Assembly (NCBI RefSeq): GCF_947499585.1
Contig: NZ_CANMOO010000001.1
Location: forward strand, 682,001-746,000
Reading direction: 5' to 3'
DNA: 64,000 nt
Origin: an uncultured Allomuricauda sp.
GTDB taxonomy: Bacteria; Bacteroidota; Bacteroidia; Flavobacteriales; Flavobacteriaceae
Of this stretch, positions 25,631-34,399 are shown piece after piece. The notes below the pieces were generated by a model, which saw nothing but the letters and a program-made list of their open reading frames with translations, did no database searches and was not told the DNA's origin. Both the position numbers and the translations under genes were made by a program. The first letter of the stretch is position 1; every line of letters begins with the position of its first letter.

Positions 25631-28483
25631 ATGCCAAAAAGAGACGATCTTAAATCCATTTTGATTATTGGTTCTGGTCCTATTATCATAGGCCAGGCAT
25701 GTGAGTTTGATTATGCAGGTTCCCAAGCGCTTCGTTCACTTCGCGAAGATGGAATTGAAACTATCCTGATCAATAGTAACCCAGCTACCATTATGACAGA
25801 CCCAACGATGGCTGATCATGTGTATCTAAAACCGTTGACTACAAAATCAATTATAGATATTTTAAAGAAACACCCCAACATTGACGCAGTCTTGCCAACT
25901 ATGGGAGGGCAAACAGCTTTGAATTTATGTATTGAAACCGATGAGAAGGGTATTTGGGAGGATTTTGGTGTTGAAATTATTGGTGTGGATATTGATGCCA
26001 TTAATATTACGGAGGATAGGGAAAAGTTCCGTGAATTAATGCTTAAAATAGGTGTTGGCATGGCACCGCAAGCTACAGCAACTTCATTTTTAAAAGGAAA
26101 AGAAATTGCACAAGAATTTGGATTTCCGCTAGTTATTAGAGCTTCATTTACGCTTGGTGGGGCAGGAGCTTCTATTGTATATGAGCCTGAAGATTTTGAT
26201 GACCTGTTAAGTCATGGGCTGGAAGTTTCTCCTATTCACGAAGTGATGATAGACAAGGCTTTGATGGGGTGGAAAGAATATGAATTGGAATTGCTTAGGG
26301 ATAAAAATGACAACGTAGTTATTATCTGTGCCATAGAAAATATGGACCCAATGGGAATTCACACAGGAGATTCCATAACTGTTGCCCCAGCAATGACGCT
26401 TTCAGACCGCACTTACCAACGTATGCGAGATATGGCAATCCATATGATGCGCAGTATTGGTGATTTTGCAGGGGGCTGCAATGTGCAATTTGCCGTAAGC
26501 CCAGATGAAAAAGAAGATATTATTGCTATTGAAATTAATCCAAGAGTTTCTCGATCATCCGCTTTAGCTTCAAAAGCTACTGGATATCCGATTGCAAAAA
26601 TTGCAGCGAAATTGGCCATAGGATATAATTTGAACGAATTGAAAAACCAAATCACAAAATCCACATCAGCTTTATTTGAGCCTACGTTGGATTATGTTAT
26701 TGTAAAGATTCCGAGATGGAACTTTGACAAATTTGAAGGTTCGGACAGGACATTGGGACTTCAGATGAAATCAGTAGGAGAGGTGATGGGTATTGGTCGT
26801 TCCTTTCAAGAAGCTTTGCATAAGGCAACCCAATCATTAGAAATTAGACGTAACGGTCTGGGCGCTGATGGAAAAGGTTATACGGATTATGATAAAATAA
26901 TGCACAAATTAAAAGTTCCAAGTTGGGACAGGGTGTTCGTTATTTATGATGCTATTCAATTGGGTATTTCACTCAAAAGAATCCATGAGATTACTAAAAT
27001 TGATATGTGGTTCTTAAAGCAATATGAGGAATTACATTTTCTTGAACAGGAAATTTCAAAATACACCATAGAAAGCTTGCCAAAAACACTTTTGTTGGAA
27101 GCCAAACAAAAAGGTTTTGCAGACAGGCAAATAGCACATATGCTGGACTGTTATGAAAGTGAAGTTCATGGTAAGCGTACAAATCTGGGAATCAATAGGG
27201 TATATAAATTGGTGGACACTTGTGCCGCAGAATTTAAGGCCATGACACCGTATTATTACTCCACTTTTGAGGAAGAAATAGAAACAGCGGAAGGCACTAG
27301 GTACGTTGCCAATGACAGTGAAGTTACCGATAAGAAGAAAATTGTTGTACTTGGTTCTGGACCCAATAGAATAGGGCAGGGTATAGAATTTGATTATTGT
27401 TGCGTTCATGGGGTTTTAGCTGCTGCAGAATGCGGATATGAGACGATAATGATTAACTGTAATCCAGAAACCGTTTCAACCGATTTTGATACGGCGGATA
27501 AACTCTATTTTGAACCTGTGTTCTGGGAACATATTTATGATATTATTCGTCACGAAAAACCTGAGGGCGTAATTGTTCAATTGGGAGGGCAGACTGCGTT
27601 AAAACTTGCAGAAAAATTAGATAAGTATGGTATCAATATCATTGGAACCACTTTTAAATCTTTGGATTTAGCTGAGGATAGAGGAAGTTTCTCGACCCTA
27701 TTAAAGGAAAACAATATTCCTTATCCAAGATTTGGTGTTGCTGAAACTGCTGATGAAGCCTTGGAGCTTTCAGATGAGTTAAATTTCCCTCTTCTGGTAA
27801 GACCTTCTTATGTATTGGGAGGGCAAGGAATGAAAATTGTTATCAATAAAGAAGAACTGGAAGCCCATGTTATAGACTTGTTAGGAAAAATCCCAAATAA
27901 TAAGTTACTTCTAGATCATTATTTAGATGGCGCTATTGAGGCGGAAGCAGATGCAATATGTGACGGGGAAGAAGTGTATATCATCGGTATAATGGAGCAT
28001 ATTGAGCCTTGTGGAATACATTCTGGAGACTCAAATGCTACGCTGCCACCGTTTAATCTAGGGGAGTTTGTAATGCAACAAATTAAAGATCATACCCATA
28101 AAATTGCGTTGGCGCTTAATACGGTCGGGTTAATTAATATTCAGTTTGCCATTAAAGATGATATGGTTTACATCATTGAAGCAAACCCTAGGGCTTCTCG
28201 TACTGTTCCATTTATTGCAAAGGCATATGGGGAACCCTATGTGAATTTTGCAACTAAGGTTATGTTGGGTGAAAAGAAAATCAAGGACTTTGACTTTAAA
28301 CCACATTTGGATGGATACGCTATAAAACAACCCGTTTTTTCTTTCAATAAGTTTCCCAATGTGAATAAAAATCTGGGTCCAGAGATGAAGAGTACAGGAG
28401 AAAGCATCTTGTTTATAGATAGTCTAAAAGATGATGAGTTCTACAACTTGTATTCCCGAAGAAAGATGTACTTGAGTAAGTAG
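25631..28483 (+). CDS. carB: carbamoyl-phosphate synthase large subunit, short form
   Basis: A 950-residue CarB: two homologous ATP-grasp synthetase halves (about 1-400 and 555-930) that make carbamoyl phosphate for arginine and pyrimidines, using ammonia from CarA. Signature stretches are GSGPIIIGQACEFDYAGSQA and GSGPNRIGQGIEFDYCCVHG at the two half starts, and EINPRVSRSSALASKATGYP and EANPRASRTVPFIAKAYGEP in the two metal/ATP regions. The chain stops near where the E. coli enzyme begins its C-terminal allosteric MGS-like domain (about 936-1073), so UMP/ornithine regulation of that type should be absent. carA is not in the window. Confidence 0.95.
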   Translation: MPKRDDLKSILIIGSGPIIIGQACEFDYAGSQALRSLREDGIETILINSNPATIMTDPTMADHVYLKPLTTKSIIDILKKHPNIDAVLPTMGGQTALNLCIETDEKGIWEDFGVEIIGVDIDAINITEDREKFRELMLKIGVGMAPQATATSFLKGKEIAQEFGFPLVIRASFTLGGAGASIVYEPEDFDDLLSHGLEVSPIHEVMIDKALMGWKEYELELLRDKNDNVVIICAIENMDPMGIHTGDSITVAPAMTLSDRTYQRMRDMAIHMMRSIGDFAGGCNVQFAVSPDEKEDIIAIEINPRVSRSSALASKATGYPIAKIAAKLAIGYNLNELKNQITKSTSALFEPTLDYVIVKIPRWNFDKFEGSDRTLGLQMKSVGEVMGIGRSFQEALHKATQSLEIRRNGLGADGKGYTDYDKIMHKLKVPSWDRVFVIYDAIQLGISLKRIHEITKIDMWFLKQYEELHFLEQEISKYTIESLPKTLLLEAKQKGFADRQIAHMLDCYESEVHGKRTNLGINRVYKLVDTCAAEFKAMTPYYYSTFEEEIETAEGTRYVANDSEVTDKKKIVVLGSGPNRIGQGIEFDYCCVHGVLAAAECGYETIMINCNPETVSTDFDTADKLYFEPVFWEHIYDIIRHEKPEGVIVQLGGQTALKLAEKLDKYGINIIGTTFKSLDLAEDRGSFSTLLKENNIPYPRFGVAETADEALELSDELNFPLLVRPSYVLGGQGMKIVINKEELEAHVIDLLGKIPNNKLLLDHYLDGAIEAEADAICDGEEVYIIGIMEHIEPCGIHSGDSNATLPPFNLGEFVMQQIKDHTHKIALALNTVGLINIQFAIKDDMVYIIEANPRASRTVPFIAKAYGEPYVNFATKVMLGEKKIKDFDFKPHLDGYAIKQPVFSFNKFPNVNKNLGPEMKSTGESILFIDSLKDDEFYNLYSRRKMYLSK

Positions 28484-28490
28484 CGTTTTA

Positions 28491-29318
28491 TCAGTCTGCA
28501 ATTTGAACTGCATCACAAGTACCAACAAATGGGATTCCATTTGTGCCAAATGCGTAGGTTATAAGTCCTACATAGACATTGCTGGCAAAGGCGGGTGCAG
28601 TGCCGGGTAGGTTTCCTGTTTCGTTGTATAGCTGCCAGTTATCTGTTGCGGTTTCATAGTTTAGATTTGGAGTTTGCCAATATACCGTAATAGTTTGGTC
28701 TTGATTGCCAACTATTCTAATATCAGCTCGACCTTCTGGAACAGTGTTGGCTCCAATATCATTGACAGAAGAGTTGCCATCAACTGTATTTTTACCTTCA
28801 ATAGTGAAATAGGTGTTACCTCTGTGACCAACAACTACATGTGCGGAGTTAAATGAATCTAAACTTTCCACATGAATTTGAACTCCGGAAAATACGTAAA
28901 GGGAGTTCATGGGAGTCGGTGCAATTTGAGAATCGTTCAAAGTGCCAATACCAATATTTCTGGCAATAAATTCAAAAGGAAAACTCATCAATTTAGCATC
29001 TAACCTTCCCTGTTCAGCATTGAAATGTAATGTGACATCATTAACGTTATCTGTTAATTCAGCCCTATATCTTCCATCTACTCTACCCACTTGTGGTAAT
29101 GCTGATGCATTATTTACAACATAATCAACCAAATCTCCCGTTCCGTCAAAGCTATCCGTTATAAAGGAGTCGTTAGTGTCATCTGGATTTGTATTGGTCC
29201 CTTCTTCTACTTCTTCAGATGATTCCTCATCCGAAGCAAAAGGCTCCACGCTATCTGTAGAACACCCAAATATTATGAATAATAAAAACAGTGCTATTAA
29301 AAAGAATTTCTTTTTCAT
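28491..29318 (-). CDS. secreted lipoprotein of unknown function
   Basis: A 275-residue protein starting at MKKKFFLIALFLLFIIFGC, a lipoprotein signal with Cys19 as the lipidation site. An acidic low-complexity linker (EESSEEVEEGTNTNPDDTND) follows, then a beta-rich domain of about 200 residues. The linker suggests surface exposure, and its acidic residues near the Cys fit the lipoprotein surface-export pattern seen in Bacteroidota. The domain is not recognised; a lectin- or concanavalin-like jelly roll is possible from strand content (VTLHFNAEQGRLDAK, YFTIEGKN, ITVYWQTPN). Convergent with carB, with 7 bases between the ends. Confidence 0.6.
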   Translation of the reverse strand: MKKKFFLIALFLLFIIFGCSTDSVEPFASDEESSEEVEEGTNTNPDDTNDSFITDSFDGTGDLVDYVVNNASALPQVGRVDGRYRAELTDNVNDVTLHFNAEQGRLDAKLMSFPFEFIARNIGIGTLNDSQIAPTPMNSLYVFSGVQIHVESLDSFNSAHVVVGHRGNTYFTIEGKNTVDGNSSVNDIGANTVPEGRADIRIVGNQDQTITVYWQTPNLNYETATDNWQLYNETGNLPGTAPAFASNVYVGLITYAFGTNGIPFVGTCDAVQIAD

Positions 29319-29535
29319 AAACCAGTAGGTTTCTGATTTATAACGAAATAGAAGATTGTGAAGTATACCGTTTATCGAAAACACTAACCGTTCAGTTGGA
29401 TTTTGAACAGTTTTATTATTTTAAAGAATAGAGTATTGGGAATGTTAGGGCTGAGAATGTTTCAAACCCTATCTGTATAACGAAAATTGTGGGTATATTA
29501 TCTTTCCTGAAAGGACAACAAGAGGATTTAACGAC

Positions 29536-30609
29536 CTATTTTTTTAAGGATTTCTCTACCCTTTCTATTCGTTCCGTAAGAGTTTTAACCAATTCGTTTT
29601 GCTCAATTAGCGCTTGACTAGCATTTTTTAGGCTATCAATTTCCTTTTGTTGCTGAATGGTGTAAAGAGTTAACTCTTCTATTTTTTGAAGTAGTTTAGC
29701 ATCCATTTCTCCCAAATGAATTCCATTCTTACCAATTTCCGATGCACTAGGTATATTTGGAAGATGACCATTTTTTTGGATGTAGTTTTCAATACTCTTT
29801 AGACTTGGCAACAGATAGTCTTTTTCAAATACAAAATCTGGCCATCCATCACTTTGTAATTTTACAGTAACACCTTCAGTAATGATACTTCCAACTACAG
29901 CTAAGGAATACCCTGCTGGAACGGTTGCTATCCCTATACCCACATTTCCAGAACTATAAGAAACATCATTTCCTGTGGTAGTCCATTGAGAACTTTGGAC
30001 CGCAGATCCATTTAAAAAGATGCTGGTTGCGTTGAGGGATCCATCCACATCCAAAGTAAAATTTGGTGTGTTTGTGCCTATTCCAACATTTCCAGTGTTA
30101 TAAAACGTATCGTTTCCGTTTAAACTCCATACCGGGCCTTCAATGGCCGATCCGTTCAAAAATATGCTGGTTGCGTTGAGGGACCCATTCACATCCAAGG
30201 TAAAATTTGGGGTGTTTGTACCTATTCCAACATTTCCAGTGTTATAAAACGAATCGTTTCCGTTTAAACTCCATACTGGGCCTTCAATGGCTGATCCGTT
30301 CAAAAATATACTGGTAGCGTTAAGAGATCCTGCTATGTCAAGGTTGAAGTTTGGATTGTTTGTACCTATTCCAACGTTTCCAGTATTGTAAAACGTGTTA
30401 TTCCCTGAAGTATTCCATGGGGAATTCTGTAGTGCCGTTCCATTAAGAAGAAGTTCGGTTGCATTAATAGAACCAATCACTTCTAAATTATATCCTGGAG
30501 TTAGGGTCCCAATGCCCACATTGCCAGATGCGGGAAAGGAGTTTTGTCCAAAAGTGAAAACGCTAAAGAGAAAGAAAACGGAGATGTTAAATAAAAATGC
30601 TTTTTTCAT
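29536..30609 (-). CDS. secreted repeat protein with tail-fibre-like C-terminus
   Basis: A 357-residue exported protein (signal peptide 1-21 ending FTFGQ; an ATG two codons upstream also exists). The body is four consecutive 48-residue units, each starting NVGIGT and carrying GSxNATxxxLNGSA, giving an elongated beta-structured rod. The C-terminal part (about 245-357) reads WPDFVFEKDYLLPSLKSIEN then HLPNIPSASEIGKNGIHLGE and ends in a coiled coil, a module common in Bacteroidota surface and fibre-like proteins. The role is unknown; adhesion is a guess. Units 1 and 2 are nearly identical in DNA, which marks recent duplication. Confidence 0.72.
   Translation of the reverse strand: MKKAFLFNISVFFLFSVFTFGQNSFPASGNVGIGTLTPGYNLEVIGSINATELLLNGTALQNSPWNTSGNNTFYNTGNVGIGTNNPNFNLDIAGSLNATSIFLNGSAIEGPVWSLNGNDSFYNTGNVGIGTNTPNFTLDVNGSLNATSIFLNGSAIEGPVWSLNGNDTFYNTGNVGIGTNTPNFTLDVDGSLNATSIFLNGSAVQSSQWTTTGNDVSYSSGNVGIGIATVPAGYSLAVVGSIITEGVTVKLQSDGWPDFVFEKDYLLPSLKSIENYIQKNGHLPNIPSASEIGKNGIHLGEMDAKLLQKIEELTLYTIQQQKEIDSLKNASQALIEQNELVKTLTERIERVEKSLKK
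29947..30522 (-). repeat. 144-bp coding minisatellite, four units
   Basis: Four in-frame tandem units of 144 bp (48 codons) inside the fibre-like gene. The two middle units differ at only a few positions and the outer units are more diverged. Copy number could vary without breaking the frame. Confidence 0.85.
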
Positions 30610-30687
30610 TACCAAAGTACCAAAAGGTTATCTATTAAATCTAATAATTGAAGAACATATATGATTAAGCTCAAATAGAAAGTACTA

Positions 30688-31293
30688 TTATTCGTATTCT
30701 CTTAGCTCAAATGATAAATTGGTAAAATCATCCGCAAAGGCATTAATACCATTTTGTAATTCTATTCGTACTTGATTATTTCCTACAATTTCACCTCTTA
30801 CTCCTGTATGGCTAGTAGGGGTTGTATAAAAAATCACTGTTTTTCCAATATCAATTGCGCTATCTAATGCACCAACATATTTTCCTTGAGATTCCCTTGT
30901 CCAGACAATATTTAACCCAAGTGTATTTTCCAGTACGGAACTTTGAGGGTCATTTGTACCGGTCTGATTTATCAATGAAACATATGATAAATAGGAAAGC
31001 CCAGCGGTATCTGCATTACAAAGAAACTCAGATGTGTCCACTTCAGAAGCCTCTAACACTCCATTATCATTTAAATCTAAACCCGCCTCTATTTTAAACC
31101 CTCCATTGGTACAATTACTTCCAGGTTGTTCAATAAGCGTAGTGATTAAGCTGTTTAGACCATCCGTGCCGTTGGTTCCGTTTGTTCCATTGGTTCCATT
31201 TGTACCGTCAGTTCCATCTTCTGGACTACATGCCATAGAAGAAATCAAAATGACTACTAATACACTAATTTTTTTGGTCAAACTCTTTTTCAT
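30688..31293 (-). CDS. lipoprotein with collagen-like stretch and DUF7151-like module
   Basis: A 201-residue lipoprotein: signal MKKSLTKKISVLVVILISSM followed by AC, with Cys22 as lipidation site. Residues 26-45 form six collagen-like Gly-X-Y triplets rich in Asn/Asp/Thr. Next comes a cysteine-containing calcium-site-like module, with GSNCTNGGFKIEAGLDLNDN and EFLCN, of the type annotated DUF7151. The last 100 residues are an unrecognised beta-rich domain. It should sit on the outer membrane, probably exposed. The gene lies 78 bases before the fibre-like gene on the same strand, so both may form a surface-protein pair. Confidence 0.68.
   Translation of the reverse strand: MKKSLTKKISVLVVILISSMACSPEDGTDGTNGTNGTNGTNGTDGLNSLITTLIEQPGSNCTNGGFKIEAGLDLNDNGVLEASEVDTSEFLCNADTAGLSYLSYVSLINQTGTNDPQSSVLENTLGLNIVWTRESQGKYVGALDSAIDIGKTVIFYTTPTSHTGVRGEIVGNNQVRIELQNGINAFADDFTNLSFELREYE
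31159..31218 (-). repeat. 9-bp coding microsatellite (GTN/GTD triplets)
   Basis: About six consecutive 9-bp units coding Gly-Thr-Asn/Asp in the lipoprotein gene. The wobble bases differ among units, so it is not a pure slip-prone run. Confidence 0.7.
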
Positions 31294-31429
31294 GGGTTAT
31301 TATGCTCTTAAACTCGCTATTGGCAAAAGTAGGAAACCATTTTTATAAGATATTAGTTTAGCGTGGTAAAGTGCAAAATATTAGATAAAATGCATTGAAT
31401 TTGCTTTGTTGTAAAATTAGACAATGGTT

Positions 31430-32263
31430 TCACCCTATTCTAGGTAGCCACATGCTCATGGTAGCAGCAAAAATGCCAACTGCAGTAATGGCTGTAAGCA
31501 TTAACAATCCTGCAGACATTAAAATTTGTGTTGTTTTAGTTTTCTTTTTTTGAACTAGAAAATAAAGCTCAAGTATGACAAGAGGGATTAAGTATTGACC
31601 AAACCCCAAAAAAACCAGGAACGGCCCTCTAAATGTTTCCGGGTCAAACCCTACAGGCCCTTTATTTACAAATAGCCAAAACATGAGGCCAATTCTAAAG
31701 AACCAAACTCCCGCCATTGCAAGAAATAACCTAAGGGCCCACCGTCTGTGGACATCTATTTTTCTTTTAATGGCATTTCGTATTGCCAGATATGCAAAAA
31801 TCATAATTAAGATTCCGTTGATGCTCACACTAATATCACCAATAAGACCACTTATTGTTCCTTTGGAGATTACCATATACACTCCGCTTAAACTTATTAT
31901 AAAAGCAGCAGATATATAAAAACGACCGTTCCAGCGGTGCAATGAAGGTGCATGTTTTCTTAGCTGCGGAATAAACTGAATTGGCCCTCCCACCATAACA
32001 ATGACTGCAAATAATAAGTGGATGGCAACAGCCAGATTACCCATACTTTCCCCTTCAATATATCCGTGGGGCAGCACACGGTTCCATTTCATAAAGTCAT
32101 TATCAATGGCAGCTCCCCCATAAAAGGAAGCAACATAAAAGGCAAAAATCCACATACCTAATACTGCAATTATAAACCATAGTTGTGCGGAAGCATTCAA
32201 TACTTTGGATTGCCATGGGTTACCTGGTCTAGCGATCTTGATTTCATTTGTTTTTGTAATCAT
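31430..32263 (-). CDS. DUF2306 membrane protein
   Basis: A 277-residue protein from the ATG at 32263 (MITKTNEIKIARPGNPWQSK); upstream in-frame ATGs lie in the repeated leader and are rejected. Seven or so hydrophobic helices are visible. HLLFAVIVMVGGPIQFIPQL and HRWNGRFYISAAFIISLSG, with HRRWALRLFLAMAGVWFFRI, match the DUF2306 pattern, whose conserved histidines suggest haem or metal binding in a cytochrome-b561-like bundle. No function is established. Last gene of the eight-gene run that starts at 36344. Confidence 0.75.
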   Translation of the reverse strand: MITKTNEIKIARPGNPWQSKVLNASAQLWFIIAVLGMWIFAFYVASFYGGAAIDNDFMKWNRVLPHGYIEGESMGNLAVAIHLLFAVIVMVGGPIQFIPQLRKHAPSLHRWNGRFYISAAFIISLSGVYMVISKGTISGLIGDISVSINGILIMIFAYLAIRNAIKRKIDVHRRWALRLFLAMAGVWFFRIGLMFWLFVNKGPVGFDPETFRGPFLVFLGFGQYLIPLVILELYFLVQKKKTKTTQILMSAGLLMLTAITAVGIFAATMSMWLPRIG

Positions 32264-32287
32264 GATTATTCGTTTTTTGATTGATGA
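32264..32287 (-). repeat. leader copy 1 before the DUF2306 gene
   Basis: On the minus strand the 24 bases directly before the ATG read TCATCAATCAAAAAACGAAT followed by AATC. Near-identical leaders precede two other genes of this run (32982 and 33781). Confidence 0.75.
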
Positions 32288-32295
32288 AAAAATGA

Positions 32296-32982
32296 TTATT
32301 GCGTTTTGGAAATATTTTGAGTAGTATTGAAACCCTTGGCAATAAGCCATCCCATAAAAGCGATCATATGTAATCCGTTTTGGGAAAAGAAGTAGAAGCT
32401 AGGATTTATATCAAAAATATTTAACCAGGATGCAATGAAGACCAAAGAGATTGCTACCATACCCCATGCTGACAAAAACCGAGGGACAAGCTTTGTTTGG
32501 AATAAAAAATAGTAAAGGGAAAAGGCCGCTGATGCGTAGAGCATTAGACTCATAAAGTGAGCCCAGAAATACTCTTCAATTTTCAGTAGTCCAAGAGTGG
32601 AAAAAAGCTCAGTGTCGGTTGCTCCTGTACTCACAAATTCATTGGTTAAAGATAATAAGCTCAGATGAGTAATATTGCTGAATATAATCACTGCGAATTG
32701 TAATAACCAGATACCAAAAAACCACAAAGCAAAGCTGTTTTTATACTTTTTTATGGTAGGAAAAAGTATTAGGGCTATTACTAACCAAAGTGCACTTGCA
32801 AGTATATCTAAAAGAACAGCAATTCGCATTTGAAGAGAATTTTGAAAAATTTCATTTAAAAAATCAGAAGATGCTATCATTGAGGTGGACAATCCTCTCA
32901 ATACTACCGAAGGGATTCCCAATGCCATTATTAGAAGTAATAGAAAACCAATAGTTCTGCCTGTTTTTTGATTTGATTCCAT
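32296..32982 (-). CDS. DUF4386 membrane protein
   Basis: A 228-residue membrane protein starting MESNQKTGRTIGFLLLLIMA. Six hydrophobic helices are visible, with LRGLSTSMIASSDFLNEIFQ and QMRIAVLLDILASALWLVIA between helices 1 and 2. The order and length fit DUF4386 (PF14329-type) proteins, which have no known function. The 33048 frame start was rejected because it overlaps the previous gene and the repeated leader. It lies 35 bases after the 33018 gene. Confidence 0.72.
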   Translation of the reverse strand: MESNQKTGRTIGFLLLLIMALGIPSVVLRGLSTSMIASSDFLNEIFQNSLQMRIAVLLDILASALWLVIALILFPTIKKYKNSFALWFFGIWLLQFAVIIFSNITHLSLLSLTNEFVSTGATDTELFSTLGLLKIEEYFWAHFMSLMLYASAAFSLYYFLFQTKLVPRFLSAWGMVAISLVFIASWLNIFDINPSFYFFSQNGLHMIAFMGWLIAKGFNTTQNISKTQ

Positions 32983-33006
32983 GATTGTTCGTTTTTTGAT
33001 TGATGA
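32983..33006 (-). repeat. leader copy 2 before the DUF4386 gene
   Basis: TCATCAATCAAAAAACGAAC followed by AATC directly before the ATG; one base differs from copy 1. Confidence 0.75.
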
Positions 33007-33017
33007 TTTTTCTTTTG

Positions 33018-33284
33018 TTAGTAGTTGTAAATTTTCTTTTTTGCACATTCAAATTCTTCTAAATATGCCATTTTTTCGACTCCTCTATTAAAATTTAATG
33101 TCAAAAAAGCCAAAGCTTTTCTTGTCTCTTTATATGCAAATTCTGTGTCCTTTTTTCTCTTGTTGGAAATACTCAAGGCTATTCCTGTGATCAAGATTAA
33201 GAGACCGATTAGTACTGAAGGCAACAGTTTTGATTTACGTGCTAATATTCCAGCATCTGAGTGGACGCTTGTTCTTTGTTTCAT
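33018..33284 (-). CDS. small single-helix membrane protein with an anti-sigma-like tail
   Basis: An 88-residue protein with one membrane helix (about 22-39, LLPSVLIGLLILITGIAL). The last 43 residues match the tail of the ECF-partner protein at 59028-59447: 25 of 43 positions are identical, including AYxET, NFxxGxEK, AYLxEFExAK and KIYN. It lacks that protein's cytoplasmic N-terminal domain, which would contact a sigma factor, and no sigma gene is adjacent. It may be a stand-alone periplasmic sensor or decoy module; this is inference. Within the eight-gene run. Confidence 0.6.
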   Translation of the reverse strand: MKQRTSVHSDAGILARKSKLLPSVLIGLLILITGIALSISNKRKKDTEFAYKETRKALAFLTLNFNRGVEKMAYLEEFECAKKKIYNY

Positions 33285-33328
33285 GACTATTTGATTTTTG
33301 ATTATGATTGATGAATAAACTCAGTTCC

Positions 33329-33781
33329 CTAAACTGTAGCTCTTCTTAATTTAAAAAAGGGGATAATGTAATGGTCAAAGACATACCTCCAAGGAATAAC
33401 AATAATGTCTAGAATAACGGCTACAATGCATATCCAAAAGAAGGATTCCGCTTCAGGTGTTACCAATGATGCCTTTTTCATGGGCAAATAAATGCCTAAA
33501 GCCCAAGTTGCTTTATATGCCAGTTGCAAGAAAAGCAGTGGTAGCATTTTTAACGGATATCGAATGCCAATACCCATTAAAGTAGCATAAGAAGCCCAAA
33601 AACTAAAAGCAACACCAGTAATGTAGTCTAAAGGCTCGTTAGGAAAAAGTATGTATTCCCATGCCTGAAAAGCAAGCCCAATAAAAGTGAGTAAATAAAG
33701 ACCTCGCATGAGTATCAGTCTGAACTTAGACGGATTTTTAGGAATAGTATTGCTCGAATTTTGATTTGTGGTTGATTTCAT
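33329..33781 (-). CDS. four-helix membrane protein of unknown function
   Basis: A 150-residue membrane protein with about four helices (roughly 25-43, 53-72, 78-97 and 113-132). Polar elements between them include FPNEPLDYITG and IRYPLKMLPLL, and the end reads PWRYVFDHYIIPFFKLRRAT. I do not recognise the family. The ATG is preceded by leader copy 3, which supports this start. It follows the GIN-domain gene by 57 bases. Confidence 0.6.
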   Translation of the reverse strand: MKSTTNQNSSNTIPKNPSKFRLILMRGLYLLTFIGLAFQAWEYILFPNEPLDYITGVAFSFWASYATLMGIGIRYPLKMLPLLFLQLAYKATWALGIYLPMKKASLVTPEAESFFWICIVAVILDIIVIPWRYVFDHYIIPFFKLRRATV

Positions 33782-33805
33782 GGTTGTTCGTTTTTTGATT
33801 GATGA
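33782..33805 (-). repeat. leader copy 3 before the 33329-33781 gene
   Basis: TCATCAATCAAAAAACGAAC followed by AACC directly before the ATG. A further partial direct repeat of ATCATCATCA type lies just upstream (33800-33822). A fourth, degenerate version precedes the gene starting at 33284. Confidence 0.7.
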
Positions 33806-33838
33806 TGATTGATGATGATTGTTCGCTTATTGATTATA

Positions 33839-34399
33839 TTATTCTTCTTTCTTTTTGTTGCTGAACTCAACTTGATTGATTTTTCCTTTAATGTTTACTA
33901 TTCCGGTTGATGTGTTTTTATGCTTCAAAAGGTTATAGGATAATTCTAAGTCTCCCGAACTTTCATCAGAAAACATTAGATTTAATTTTTCTCCAGATAC
34001 CTTCCCTAAGGTTTTAAAATATGCTTTGCCACCCAGACTTAATGATGTGAGTTCTGGATTGTCAATACGAATGGTTATGCTGTCTTTCTTTTTTAGGGAT
34101 TCGGTTATTTCTATTATTAGTTCTTCGTTCAGTACAGATGTATGTATAGAATCAATAAGATGATTTGGCGCCTCAATAGTTAGGCTGTGTGTTTCCTTTT
34201 GTTGATAAAGGACTTTAATACGACTATCAATCGAAATACTATTAAAACTGGATACCAATCTATTTTCAGAAACCATCTTTACCGGAACTTTGTTGGCATC
34301 CCCTTCTCTAACATAACTATGAACTGACAATTGGAATGCTAAAGAAAAAAAGAGCAAAGCACCCAATGCACTCAATAAAATCAGATTACTTTTTTTCAT
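33839..34399 (-). CDS. GIN-domain (DUF2807) exported protein
   Basis: A 186-residue protein with an N-terminal hydrophobic signal (about 5-22) and one short beta-helix domain. The segment VSSFNSISIDSRIKVLYQQK, then LTIEAPNHLIDSIHTSV, is the standard opening of GIN-domain (putative adhesin head) proteins, but the chain is shorter than most. It probably acts in the periplasm or at the cell surface. Its start overlaps the GntR gene by 14 bases, so it is translationally coupled to the regulator and to the ABC genes before it. Confidence 0.75.
   Translation of the reverse strand: MKKSNLILLSALGALLFFSLAFQLSVHSYVREGDANKVPVKMVSENRLVSSFNSISIDSRIKVLYQQKETHSLTIEAPNHLIDSIHTSVLNEELIIEITESLKKKDSITIRIDNPELTSLSLGGKAYFKTLGKVSGEKLNLMFSDESSGDLELSYNLLKHKNTSTGIVNIKGKINQVEFSNKKKEE

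Noticed and set aside
29947..30522. CRISPR array
   Set aside because: The repeats are 144-bp coding units with no short repeat-spacer alternation; no cas gene is present.
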